A stretch of DNA of 28,646 bases. It comes from a virus. The stretch spans positions 1 through 28,646 of the IMG/VR virus record IMGVR_UViG_3300012928_000030; one strand, 5' to 3'. The first letter of the stretch is position 1. Each line of letters starts with the position of its first letter. The notes under the pieces were generated by a model. The model worked only from the letters and a program-made list of their open reading frames with translations. It was not told the DNA's origin and did no database searches. Shown piece after piece: positions 16,801-25,683 of the stretch. A program made the translations under genes and the position numbers.

Positions 16801-19800
16801 GACTCTACCATCAACTTCACCAAAGATTAGATATGGACCTGTTCCTCTATATGGGATCAGACGATCATCAATCTTGAATCTATCGTAGCTGCCGACTCCA
16901 TAACCAAAGAACGACTCTCTTTGATCTAGTTGAACGGGAACAGGATCGATATCATCTGCAAAATTTCTAGGAGGTTCTGCAAAAACAATTGCATCAGGTT
17001 CGCCAGCACCACTTCTTCTTAGAATATAGTATGCATTGCCTAATGGTGCTTCTACAGACTCTTTTGCTTCCTGTAGAATACCATTAATAAAGATAAGGAA
17101 CTTCTCGCCAGGATCTGCCTTGACAATAGAACCATCTTCCCAGTAGAGATCAAACTGATCTGCAATACCATCAAATCTAGGAGAGATGTCCTTAAGTTTT
17201 CTCAGATAGCGAGAGTTGAAAGCATTATCTTTGAACTTGAATGCCTTACAGACTAGTAGAGCAGGATCAGTCTCATAAGTGTCATCTAGGTTCTCTCCTG
17301 TTTGTGGGAAGAGAGGACCAAGAGGAGGTTCACTGAATGTGATCTGTGAACCAGACAGTTCAAATGATTTGCCAGGTTCCTGTGCAACACCATTTAGTGT
17401 GAGGAAGAGTTCTTGCTCATTATATGGTGAGTATGGAAGATTGTTTGCTTTGTCTACAAGAGTAAAGGTCTTTCTGCCAAGAATGTTGCCATTGCCAATA
17501 ACACCCTCTGCAATATCATATGCAGGAGAGTTGATTTCGACAGTTTCGAGAGTAATATAAGATGTTGCGTTCTCGTAGAAGGTAAGTTCGTCACCAACCT
17601 CAAACCCAGATGCAATCTTAGAGAAGTCAGACTCACTTGATAGAATCACTGCACCAAAGGTTGCAAGATCAACATCAGCAGCAGGTGACCCTGTGGAAAA
17701 CTCTCCAAAGTTGAACATGTAACCAATTGTCATGCTCTGGATCAAGGTAAGATCAAAGATACCTGATCCGCTAGTTACATACTCATCATTAGGTAAGATA
17801 TCATAGTTGTCATTGGAATCCCATGCTTGAACAGGAGATCCAGGACCAATATATGGTTGAACAGCAGGAATATTGGCACTGTTGCTAACTAGATTAAATT
17901 TAACCCAGTGAGCATACAGACCAGGAGTAACTGCAATAGAACTACCCCAAGAAGTATCGGCAAAGTTCCCTTGAGCACCACCTACTTTAGTGATTGCTCT
18001 AATAGAACCCACATAATCTACAGCGGTAGCATAGCGACCAGTGAAAGGTTCTAGGATTGTCAGTTCTCTAGCGATGATACCTTCAGTATCATACTCATCG
18101 ATAGAGATAGAACCTTGACCCCTGATCAAGTTCGTATCTGCAATAGATACAAATGAATTTGTGACCCTTGTGCTCTTTCTCTCTACAGTTACTACCTTGG
18201 GAGCAAGTTCAATGTAACTGATAGATGTAGTAGGAGTCTGATCAGTAGGCATTGTTGCTTCCTGTTCAGAATCAATCAGAACTTCACCGAACAGTTGGAA
18301 ACCTGCAGGGTGTGTAGTCTGCTTGATTAGATCTCTCCATACATCAATAGCAGTTCTAGACTGAATGACGTATGAGAAGTCTTGGTAGTAGTAAGAATCA
18401 ATTACCTTTTGGTATCTGCTGCCAACTTTGCCTTTGTCGGATGCATATCTACCAAGATTGTCGAAATAGGTTCTAACATCAGAATCAAACTCGGTAAACA
18501 GGACATCAGATACCTCAACGTTTCTGCTGGGATCCATTGCAGAAGCAAGAGGTAGACTAGTGTCTACAACACCACTTACTTTGTTGAGTCTAAGGATATT
18601 TGATCCTGTTCTCCAACCTTTGTCGGAAACATAAGCACTAAAGATCAGTGCAGAACCAACACGCTGCTCTACTCGCTCTCCTTTGAAGAACTTAGCATCT
18701 CCTTTATAGATGATAGCGTAGTTTGATCTGTAACTAGACTCTAGAGTTGCATCATTGTGGAAAGAACCACCATTACTGATAATACTGATGTCTTGTGGTA
18801 GACCAATGCTCTCAGATTCAAAGAATGCATCGATAGCACCCTCATATACAGATACAGTAGGAGCAAAGGTGTAACCACTACCACCAGACAATACATCGAT
18901 TCTAGTAATCCTACCAGCATCACTTACTACAGTGAAGTGAGCACCAACACCGTCTCCATTGGTGACAACTGCTTTAGGATTGATGTAGTTCTTACCACCT
19001 TGATCGATTTGGATACCTTTAATTGACTGGGTGATCGAATCCCATGCCACAGTCAGTAGTGGTTCGTTATTGTCAGTTACAAGACAACCCTCAACAATAG
19101 GAGATCTCTTATATCCTGCTCCAAGGTTGTTGATTGTAGTCTTGGTGATCTTACCTTCAGCAAAAGGTGAAGATGTAGTATATGTGATAGCGCCACTTCC
19201 TTGATAATCAGGAACATCAGGCAACTGATATGCAAACTTAGTTGGTGTTGTGAACTTAACTGTCTTAGGACCAGTCAAAGGATCATCAATGACTTTCAAC
19301 GAAGCATTGTCGGTATTGACATCACTGGATGCCTTGATAAAGTAGTAGTATGTGTCAAAGTTGACTGGGAATCTCTGTTGATCGAGACCAGCGATGTTAG
19401 GACCAAATCCTAGTGTCACAGCAACATATGAACCAGCATTGCCTGGTTGAATGCCGCTTACCTCTTTCTCTTCAGTAAAGATAGTTCCAGTTCTGCTAGC
19501 AGAGAAATCAAGGAACACACCATTCATAGAAATATGACTGGTGTCGAACAAGTAACGATAGTATTTCTGAATACGAATGTCAGTGTTTCTGCCATACGAC
19601 GCAAATGTGACATCTTTAGAGAACTCTAGGTTGTTCTCACCGCGAGTTGACGAAGCAATATTGATAGACTTTCTAGGAGAACTATCATCTTGGAAGATGC
19701 TGCTGTTAGTAACTTCTCTAGGAGCAGGAGCACCGTAGTTATATGCTAAAGTTACTTTTTGAGTGATTGGATCATAATCAATGATATATGGATCATTGAC

Positions 19801-22800
19801 ACCATCACCAAGAGGTCTTGAGTCTTCTTGGAATCTGTAGATGCCATTATACAGTCTTACTGTAGCATTATCAAAGTGATTGGTAACAACCGTGTCAAAC
19901 TGACCCCTTTGAACAACAGCAGTTCTTGCATTGTTGTCAATAGAGGTAACTTTTACAATCTCACTGTTAATTTGCAGATAGTCGTTCTCAGACAGTTTCT
20001 GAACAGTTCTTAGTTGCAATACTGTGTTGGTTAGAGAGAAACCGACATGATCAACTTCCAATGCCAACCTTTGAGTTGAATTGGTAGAATCTAGTCTGTT
20101 GAGTGATGTATCAGCAACTGATAGGATATCACCCTTGATGTAGTTCTTTCCTTTAGATGTGATAGTAACGACACTGACACTACCATATCCAGTATTGTTG
20201 AAGTCACTAACAAAGATAGTCGCTCTTGCGTTGTCAGGATCTCCAACAGAACCAATATCAGTTCTTACCTTGCTTTGATCGAAGAAAATCAGTTCAACGT
20301 CTTGATATGTTCCTGATTGATATGCTATACCACCATTAAGGACTTCACCTTTACCAACACCACTGTCAGTCATGACTGTAGTGAATCCAGGCGATCTTAG
20401 TGTAATTTCTTGGTAGAATCTCTTTCTTACATAGTATGTTGTTGTGGTATCTGCCTCACTAGGAATGAGGTCCATATTTACAGCACTACCAACACCAACG
20501 TTGTGTGGTTCGGATGTAGATACCAGAGCATAGTTGTTATCAACAACAAATGCTTCGATGTTCTTACTCAGTTCATTGTAGGTTACAACTTCCAGACCTA
20601 CAGTGTCTCCTAGGACTGTGCTCTGCAGGAAGAAGTTCTTAGTAGCAGTTTCAGGAACGACAAACTCCCCTTCAGTCACTTCTACTCTAATAGAGTTCTG
20701 ATTTGACACAGACTCAAGGATTCTGCCTCTAGCAATGACATCATCATCGCCATCTGTCAGGAGTAGTGTTGCTTCTGCACTAAACGAACCATTATCAGTC
20801 AAGATGATACTGATAATGTTGCTGGAAGAGTTTAGTTTCTTGTCAGACTGATATGTTCCTGATACGTTCTCAAGAACAAACTCGTTTCTGTTAGAAATGT
20901 CTCCGACAACTCTACCAGTATAGTTGCTATCCTCTTGAGTAACGATATCACCTTCAAACAGATAACAAGGTGCAATAGTCTCAACATAGGAGACTGCTAG
21001 AGGATTGGTAGGGTCTAGATCGTTTGACTTGAGTGAGGTGACAGTTTTACCAGTAACTTCAGCAACAATCGCAGCAGCACCAGATCCTTCGGTTCCAGTG
21101 TTGTTAACAACGAACCTGTTGCCGACTTTGAAGGATGCTGGAGAATCTTCTACATTCAATGCAGAAACACTACCACTAGTGGTTTTGTTGATTTTCAGAA
21201 CAGTGTTGCCACCATTGCTAGGCATTCCTGCCGTTTTTAGTCTCTTGGCATACTTTGGTAGATCATCCTGAGATAGATCTGCATTATAGTTAGAATCAAC
21301 AGGTAGTGAGTAATAGTTCGATCCTAGGATGTATGGGAACGCAGGATTGCCATCAACATCAATAGTGATGAAGTATGCATAGACTCCTTCTGGATATTCT
21401 GGTGTTACACAGAATCTTCCGTTATTTTCGTCTAATTCTAATTTACCAGACTGAGTGCTAGGTCTCCACTCATAATCTTCAATAAAAGTTCCTAGTTCAA
21501 ACTCAGATGGATTTGGACCACCTAGTCTGTTATTTTTGAGATAGTATGCAGATGACAGTCTATTGACAACACTATTACTATCTAGAGGGTTCTCATAACC
21601 ATAAGGACCATAAATGGGATTGCCATCATAAGCAAATCCTAAAATAGGAGAGTGTGCAGTTCCATCGTCGCTCAACTCGGTTCTAAGGTCAGCAGGGTTA
21701 GCAACTATACCGTAACCATACCCTTTGGTAGGATTGTAGTTCTGGAATGCATAACCATTGGAGGAATCCAACTCATCCTTGAGTTTCTTGTAGCGATCTT
21801 TGGTATATGTGACGATTTCGGATGTTGCCTGTGCTCCATCGCCAATAGGAAGGATGTCAACAATTACATTTCCCTTGGAGTAGAACTTACCTTCGTCTAC
21901 TTGCTCAAAGTCAACAATTTTGCCATTTTCCAAGACAGCATTGTATTCTGCAAAGCGACCCCTACCAAGACGATCGATAATTCTTACTGTAGGAGGTGTG
22001 GTGTAGTATTCACCACCATCAATTACTTGAATACTTGTAATCCTACCGAAAGTAACAGTAGCAGATGCCTTTGCATTTCTACCAGAAGTAATAGTTACAG
22101 TAGGTGGTTCAGAATAGATACGTCCATCGAGGAGTTCGATGCTATCAACAACTTCTCCTGCTAGGAACGATCTTGCTCTTCCTGGAACATTGTTGACCAG
22201 GACATTAGGAGCATCTTGATAACCAGAACCTTTTAGTGAGATATTGAATTTGGTGATAGGACCAAACTGGACTTGATCGAAATCTCTGTAACTGAAAGCA
22301 AGAGTTCCATCAACCAAGATGCCAACATCTCTTTGTGTTGTGGGGTATGATTCAGTAATAACCTGAGGATTCTTACGAATCAATCTCATCGTCTTCTGAT
22401 CTTGCAGTGTCTGCTGCGTATTTGCAAGAAGAATAGGTCTAGTTGGGAAAGAAGACGAACAAATGTAGTAATAGTTGCTATCTTCGTAAACAGCAGCAAC
22501 ATCACCAGGCAGATCTCCAATCTGAGACTGAATAGTGTTATTTGCTGCTTCAGCATTCTCTGCACTCAGAATCCAACGAATGGTATTCTGTGGAGTCATG
22601 ATAATAGGATCTCTGGTCTCAAAACCAGCACCAGATACCTGAATACGATCTCCTTCCTCAGAATAAGGAGCAGGAGCATCAGTGCTCAGGTTGTAGAGGA
22701 CACCAAGGACTAGAAGTTTGACATTTCCAGAAGTGACTGTGGAAAAACTGTAAACAGGTTCTCCCTCAGTATAAACAAGATTGCTTTCTCTGTCGCTAAC

Positions 22801-23868
22801 TAGGAACTGAGTAACACTCTTATCGCTATACTCGAATTCTTCACCACGGATGATGAATCTGCCAGTAGGAGCAAATCCTTCTGTGGAAAACACATTAATA
22901 CGATCACCGACAGTAAGACCGTTGTCAAAGTCTGCTGTCAACTCAGTCTTAGACGCAATCTTGAATGTATTGTTGATCGAGGATGTATCTAGAGCAATTT
23001 CATACAGTTGCTCACCATCGATACTACCAGCACCGAAAACGTTGTCTACAATGCCAGATGCATAACCTGCCTTGAGATCAAATGGATCTACACCTTGGAT
23101 AATCTCTTCGCCAATTAGAGAAGATACATCACCTGCTAGAACCTTTACCTTAAGTGAGTAAGAGGTGATCCAATCAGATGTAGATGCTTTGACAGTAAAA
23201 TCTTTTGGTCTTACAACTTCTGGGGTGTCATTACCTACCAGAGTGTTGAAAATAAACTTGATAGACCTATCGGTGCCCTTCGCACGATAGAAACTAGTAA
23301 TATTCTTGATTAGAGTTCTCTTGTCTACCTTCTCGTTCAGATACTTCTCTGGGAACGATGCAAGGTAGTCAGACTCAAAGTTCTTGACAATAGCATACAA
23401 GAACAGGTTGCTGATGTTCTGAACGCCAACACCTGAGTTATGTCCTGCAGCAAGCGTTGTTACGAAGTTGCTCTTCTCGTATAGGTCGCCTAGTTTTGTA
23501 TTGCCACTGACGCCACGAGAGACTTCACTGAGAGTGTTGCCACTTCTTTCTTTATAAAACAAGATCTCATCATTAATTTTGATGTATCCGTTTTCCACAG
23601 GGAAAGAAGATGCATCAACTAGCTCAATAGTTGTATCACTCGCAGATACTGCTACTGCTAATTCTGTGCCTTGTGCTAGAAGATTTTTCTCATAAAAATC
23701 TATATCACGATATTTCGTGATATTCTGAATCACGTCGAGAGGTTGACCCCTAAGTTCTAACTGCTCGTAATATTTTTCTACAATTTTAGAAAAATTTTCG
23801 TAGTCAGAAGAAATGAACTCAGGTAGTTGACTCTCAATTAGAGTAGATATTCTCCTAGTCTCTGCCAT
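13864..23868 (-). CDS. 7: Giant gp7-like baseplate wedge protein (3,334 aa)
   Basis: It lies between gp6 and gp8, as gene 7 does in T4. Two segments resemble the C-terminal half of T4 gp7. One is FYRAKGTDRSIKFIFNTL (residues ~193-210; T4: FYSTKGIEASYKFLFKVL) with a following SLIGEEI (T4: DLVGQTI). The other is SYYYQDFSYVI then WRDLIKQTTHPAGF (~1,825-1,857; T4: RSYYVMKI then DVIRFVHPVGF). About 1,600 residues of beads lie between them and nearly 1,500 more follow. A YHYH-type motif (GFAYDGNPIYGPYGY) spans residues 744-758. GxGY, NGVLQ and ExIxY/RG beads recur. T4 gp7 is 1,032 aa, so this is more than three times larger. The ATG follows the gp6 stop by 6 bases with a weak GAGTAAG upstream. The C-terminal ~400 residues look helical or low-complexity, with two DERY/DERF motifs. 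Confidence 0.85.
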   Translation of the reverse strand: MAETRRISTLIESQLPEFISSDYENFSKIVEKYYEQLELRGQPLDVIQNITKYRDIDFYEKNLLAQGTELAVAVSASDTTIELVDASSFPVENGYIKINDEILFYKERSGNTLSEVSRGVSGNTKLGDLYEKSNFVTTLAAGHNSGVGVQNISNLFLYAIVKNFESDYLASFPEKYLNEKVDKRTLIKNITSFYRAKGTDRSIKFIFNTLVGNDTPEVVRPKDFTVKASTSDWITSYSLKVKVLAGDVSSLIGEEIIQGVDPFDLKAGYASGIVDNVFGAGSIDGEQLYEIALDTSSINNTFKIASKTELTADFDNGLTVGDRINVFSTEGFAPTGRFIIRGEEFEYSDKSVTQFLVSDRESNLVYTEGEPVYSFSTVTSGNVKLLVLGVLYNLSTDAPAPYSEEGDRIQVSGAGFETRDPIIMTPQNTIRWILSAENAEAANNTIQSQIGDLPGDVAAVYEDSNYYYICSSSFPTRPILLANTQQTLQDQKTMRLIRKNPQVITESYPTTQRDVGILVDGTLAFSYRDFDQVQFGPITKFNISLKGSGYQDAPNVLVNNVPGRARSFLAGEVVDSIELLDGRIYSEPPTVTITSGRNAKASATVTFGRITSIQVIDGGEYYTTPPTVRIIDRLGRGRFAEYNAVLENGKIVDFEQVDEGKFYSKGNVIVDILPIGDGAQATSEIVTYTKDRYKKLKDELDSSNGYAFQNYNPTKGYGYGIVANPADLRTELSDDGTAHSPILGFAYDGNPIYGPYGYENPLDSNSVVNRLSSAYYLKNNRLGGPNPSEFELGTFIEDYEWRPSTQSGKLELDENNGRFCVTPEYPEGVYAYFITIDVDGNPAFPYILGSNYYSLPVDSNYNADLSQDDLPKYAKRLKTAGMPSNGGNTVLKINKTTSGSVSALNVEDSPASFKVGNRFVVNNTGTEGSGAAAIVAEVTGKTVTSLKSNDLDPTNPLAVSYVETIAPCYLFEGDIVTQEDSNYTGRVVGDISNRNEFVLENVSGTYQSDKKLNSSSNIISIILTDNGSFSAEATLLLTDGDDDVIARGRILESVSNQNSIRVEVTEGEFVVPETATKNFFLQSTVLGDTVGLEVVTYNELSKNIEAFVVDNNYALVSTSEPHNVGVGSAVNMDLIPSEADTTTTYYVRKRFYQEITLRSPGFTTVMTDSGVGKGEVLNGGIAYQSGTYQDVELIFFDQSKVRTDIGSVGDPDNARATIFVSDFNNTGYGSVSVVTITSKGKNYIKGDILSVADTSLNRLDSTNSTQRLALEVDHVGFSLTNTVLQLRTVQKLSENDYLQINSEIVKVTSIDNNARTAVVQRGQFDTVVTNHFDNATVRLYNGIYRFQEDSRPLGDGVNDPYIIDYDPITQKVTLAYNYGAPAPREVTNSSIFQDDSSPRKSINIASSTRGENNLEFSKDVTFASYGRNTDIRIQKYYRYLFDTSHISMNGVFLDFSASRTGTIFTEEKEVSGIQPGNAGSYVAVTLGFGPNIAGLDQQRFPVNFDTYYYFIKASSDVNTDNASLKVIDDPLTGPKTVKFTTPTKFAYQLPDVPDYQGSGAITYTTSSPFAEGKITKTTINNLGAGYKRSPIVEGCLVTDNNEPLLTVAWDSITQSIKGIQIDQGGKNYINPKAVVTNGDGVGAHFTVVSDAGRITRIDVLSGGSGYTFAPTVSVYEGAIDAFFESESIGLPQDISIISNGGSFHNDATLESSYRSNYAIIYKGDAKFFKGERVEQRVGSALIFSAYVSDKGWRTGSNILRLNKVSGVVDTSLPLASAMDPSRNVEVSDVLFTEFDSDVRTYFDNLGRYASDKGKVGSRYQKVIDSYYYQDFSYVIQSRTAIDVWRDLIKQTTHPAGFQLFGEVLIDSEQEATMPTDQTPTTSISYIELAPKVVTVERKSTRVTNSFVSIADTNLIRGQGSISIDEYDTEGIIARELTILEPFTGRYATAVDYVGSIRAITKVGGAQGNFADTSWGSSIAVTPGLYAHWVKFNLVSNSANIPAVQPYIGPGSPVQAWDSNDNYDILPNDEYVTSGSGIFDLTLIQSMTIGYMFNFGEFSTGSPAADVDLATFGAVILSSESDFSKIASGFEVGDELTFYENATSYITLETVEINSPAYDIAEGVIGNGNILGRKTFTLVDKANNLPYSPYNEQELFLTLNGVAQEPGKSFELSGSQITFSEPPLGPLFPQTGENLDDTYETDPALLVCKAFKFKDNAFNSRYLRKLKDISPRFDGIADQFDLYWEDGSIVKADPGEKFLIFINGILQEAKESVEAPLGNAYYILRRSGAGEPDAIVFAEPPRNFADDIDPVPVQLDQRESFFGYGVGSYDRFKIDDRLIPYRGTGPYLIFGEVDGRVKNITDDRFVLVFVDGVLQDPNSYRLNGPNITFTSPINRYIPETGEAVQNNVRLISLYGRDVPKTLSFYDYDRVGLTNEVIVRCQRVIDTSAGNLEYDEFQSRLYSFDPSTPKNMFTITSDGTRKLLGKISQVRFDLLDDGTANGSSKSGVTAVDFTFTLLNAANIDFSVLTYDPTQNTADDTRVSTLFVSDQSDFSSPISFNKENKVYSIDISYPVDDEGKRLLSRDLPSWLRGSENGNSVYDIRNNTELEIIAGDEILIDGENEYRTVEYVPGKANLRNFGLGQTAKYEHFSKVDVTNYNGIIRGEGLSVTSQIDGTGSVVSLGFNDLEWNKRDLALFFNTGILLQPTAYQYFVPPQLKFVPIDGNGGGARAEVLTKDGQVLDVVLTSGGFGYTQPPKVVVTRGYFVRRNASRTVKSETLISVNTQIAGGGALSIVQTEFTLFGDGALSNVFSIISFGVTGSIDLAKTDQLESHIWPAAETVGDNFGPAGTQVFTKRDPFTAIDQVASELIINETQITVTLDSPVAVITDISPQAETDLITKILHKQINTPIVYAAQETSSATGAFLDAPLSPTGTTAYIGNTSLFPSNGKLQIGKEIVAYNNTLPDRFLDLTRGIEGSTAQAHNAGQYLRTLPEFVTVLPVGPTTILITESEVRMSSAQLVELKSQVLSEQEVKTTDERYIEIENEFQIITPDLTPVIQVGIKSIATPAEETVASSPETVIVITNTVTHDAEVRMLDERFIQSVRNLDLDLYLDYDVTKQITIIPPTTVVSAEQIAGSDSKVTQINASVESISSDIVTIASTTTISEIDVHINIELGLQTQTEITKFEGFRRVSAISSVSGNVTSEVYAAAQPAKASMNALLTNTVSRVIVTPETAAVLVDFPRGADGGVLGAGSENGPKQIQQQIDLAIVATLTTIESIAIAAGPSITSTYSVRANLPQHEGREKPADIMLQREMGVLDYYTELVVLETSIKTRN
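14888..15080 (-). repeat. C-terminal ExIxY/RG bead of the gp7-like protein
   Basis: Residues ~2,930-2,993 read GKLQIGKEIVAYNN, then LTRGIEGSTAQAH and a Gly. This is a common phage tail bead with the plan G-x-(I/L)-x-I-x2-E-x-(I/V)-x-Y-x(n)-RG-x2-G-(T/S)-x-A-x-H. A close copy lies near the N-terminus (residues ~75-130, IKINDEILFYKE then VSRGVSGNT). More divergent copies lie near residues 335-365 and 1,295-1,330. Function is unknown, probably a structural spacer. Confidence 0.5.
15580..15715 (-). repeat. GxGY bead in the distal part of the gp7-like protein
   Basis: One unit reads ARAEVLTKDGQVLDVVLTSG, then GFGYTQPPKVVVTRG. It follows the same plan as beads at 18838-19150 and 21851-22250. The unit is isolated here, which shows that the beads are dispersed rather than in one block. 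Confidence 0.5.
16670..17450 (-). repeat. Three NGVLQ-type beads in the gp7-like protein
   Basis: Three related units centre near residues 2,156, 2,263 and 2,366. Each has a strand, a turn and a second strand: ELFLTLNGVAQEPGKSFEL then ITFSEPP; KFLIFINGILQEAKE then IVFAEPP; RFVLVFVDGVLQDPNSYRL then ITFTSP. The plan is (F/L)-hydrophobic-x-(N/D)-G-hydrophobic-x-Q-(E/D), about 20-40 residues, then I-x-F-x(2-3)-P. T4 gp10 contains a related RFNGILQE segment. The units probably come from internal duplication of a small beta domain. Confidence 0.6.
18838..19150 (-). repeat. Cluster of GxGY beads, middle of the gp7-like protein
   Basis: Three units in a row contain LGAGYKRSPIVEG, then GIQIDQGGKNYINPKAVV, then ITRIDVLSGGSGYTFAPTV. 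Each has a hydrophobic-alternating strand, a Gly-Gly-x-(G/N)-Tyr turn, a Pro, and another short strand. The spacing from one Tyr to the next is about 35-50 residues. Confidence 0.55.
21851..22250 (-). repeat. Cluster of GxGY beads, N-terminal third of the gp7-like protein
   Basis: Four units contain ISLKGSGYQDAPNVLV, IELLDGRIYSEPPTVTI, ITSIQVIDGGEYYTTPPTV and IVDFEQVDEGKFYSKGNVIV. They form the longest run of this bead in the window and lie N-terminal to the YHYH motif. The conserved points are the I-x-x-(I/F)-x-(V/L) strand, the D-G/G-G turn, the Tyr and the following Pro-x-(V/T). Confidence 0.55.
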
Positions 23869-23874
23869 TTAAGC

Positions 23875-25683
23875 TTACTCTGTGTAAATCGTGAATGAAC
23901 TCTTTGGAATATCAACATCGAGATATACTTCTCTCGATGCACTAATATCATTGCTTAGTGGGATAGTTCTCACTTCGATTCGATTATCGAAGAAACTACC
24001 TTCAATAACTGTTAGATCATAAAGTTTGATCTCTCCCTTCTTGTAGTCAACCGTTCCAACAGAGTCGTTTAGAACGATTTTGTCACCTGAGATAGAGTCT
24101 ATTCTATATAGGACGATTTTGCCAGAGCGATCTTCGAGATAGACTGTCCAGAGAGGATACTCACTGACTTTGAACCCTGTCGATTGGACAATCACATCCT
24201 CATCACATGAGTCATCAAAGGCATTCTGATAACACAGTTCGTAGAAGAACTTACTGTTGATCTGAGGGTAGAAGTCTTTTCTCATCTTAACAGTAGTAAG
24301 GTTACTGTTAATACTACGATCAGCATCATCGATTACACCAACAAATTTAGAGAATCTAAACTTGCCATTGAACTTTTCAGTGTCAGATGTCGAGATATAC
24401 TGCTCTAGACCACCGATGACCTTTGACTTGATCTCATCTCTAGTCTGATTAGTCTTTTCTTTAGAATAGAAGACTTCAGACTTCAGTTCAACGTAGAGAA
24501 TCGATGCATCAATGACATCAGGGGTGATAGATGCCACCATGAATGGTTTCAGTTTATCTACGATCTCTTTCTTAGTGGCAGAACTCAATCTACGTGCAGT
24601 AGATGGTTTGACAACAATCTTGACCTTACCATACTCAGGGGGATCATCCTCTTCACCACCAAATGTGATGATGTCAGCAATAGCAGGATAGATCTCTCTT
24701 ACAATTGCTGCATAGTCTTGTGCTGTGACTGCTCTGTTCTGTGTTCCATAGAACTTAGGAGCATTAAACTTGATCTTAGCAACAGATTCGATCTCTGCGC
24801 CCCCTACCGCCGCCTCTATGAGGTCTGTAGCAGCAGAGTATGAGATTGTATAGTTTAGACTAGAATTGCCTGCAGGGGTCTCTATGATGCCGTTGAAGGT
24901 AAATGCTCTTGCACCGTTAGCATCAGGACCATTCGTTGACAGATATGTAATTTCTACTTGGTTACCAGACTCTAGTTGTCTACCTAGGACACCATCACCG
25001 AAAAATACCTCATACTGCTCATCTTCAGTCTCTTCTACGTAGAAGACGTTAGATTCACTAGTAATGTCTAGGATGCTGTCTGCTCTGGCATATACCTCAC
25101 CCAGAGTGCTCTGTGCAGACGCGAATACACGGACTCTAAGCGACGAAATGTCTGCGTTGGGGTTCTTGATCACAAAACGGTTTGATCGCGCTGTGTTGAC
25201 CGTATAGGTGTCAGTGATGAAGTTTCCTTCGTAGATATTGATGCTATCAAAAGTTCCGACTCCGTTGATCACAGGAACCTTGATATCTTCGGTGACTACA
25301 AAATTGTAGACATTATTGTCAAATGTTGAGTTGAAACCTGTTCCTTTTCTCAGAACGATTTCATTGGGTGCAGAATTTGGAAATTCTACTCTAAAGGACA
25401 AAGATGCCCTTGGTGCGGTTGCTGACTTGGGAGTGTAACCCAATTGCTTCGCCAGTGCCACCACATTGTCCCTGAGCGTTGCCGAATCAAGGAATGTCTC
25501 ATTCACCACCATATTGGTGTTGAACGCTGTGTAATACGTATTATACGCCAATACGTCCAGAAGGTTCGACCATACTGAACCTTCAAAATCAAAATCAGTA
25601 AACTCCCCCTGCGATCTCAAGTATTCCTTGAGAGCAGTCTTGATATCTGCAAAGTCTAGGTTTGATAGTTGAACGTATGGCAT
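23875..25683 (-). CDS. 6: Baseplate wedge subunit gp6 (baseplate J-like)
   Basis: The 602-aa protein is close in length to T4 gp6 (660 aa), which forms the continuous ring linking baseplate wedges. The N-terminus has the typical gp6/J layout: FDFEGSVWSNLLDVLAYNTY (residues ~32-50), NETFLDSATLRDNVVALAKQ (~61-80), then LGYTPKSATAPRASL. A central FFGDGVLGRQLESG (~227-240) and FYGTQNRAVTAQDYAAI (~311-327) correspond to the conserved J-like core. The start overlaps the gp25 stop by one base (TAATG), with AGAGAGAA about 8 bases upstream. It is followed after 6 bases by the gp7-like gene. The order gp25-gp6-gp7 is as in T4. Confidence 0.96.
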   Translation of the reverse strand: MPYVQLSNLDFADIKTALKEYLRSQGEFTDFDFEGSVWSNLLDVLAYNTYYTAFNTNMVVNETFLDSATLRDNVVALAKQLGYTPKSATAPRASLSFRVEFPNSAPNEIVLRKGTGFNSTFDNNVYNFVVTEDIKVPVINGVGTFDSINIYEGNFITDTYTVNTARSNRFVIKNPNADISSLRVRVFASAQSTLGEVYARADSILDITSESNVFYVEETEDEQYEVFFGDGVLGRQLESGNQVEITYLSTNGPDANGARAFTFNGIIETPAGNSSLNYTISYSAATDLIEAAVGGAEIESVAKIKFNAPKFYGTQNRAVTAQDYAAIVREIYPAIADIITFGGEEDDPPEYGKVKIVVKPSTARRLSSATKKEIVDKLKPFMVASITPDVIDASILYVELKSEVFYSKEKTNQTRDEIKSKVIGGLEQYISTSDTEKFNGKFRFSKFVGVIDDADRSINSNLTTVKMRKDFYPQINSKFFYELCYQNAFDDSCDEDVIVQSTGFKVSEYPLWTVYLEDRSGKIVLYRIDSISGDKIVLNDSVGTVDYKKGEIKLYDLTVIEGSFFDNRIEVRTIPLSNDISASREVYLDVDIPKSSFTIYTE

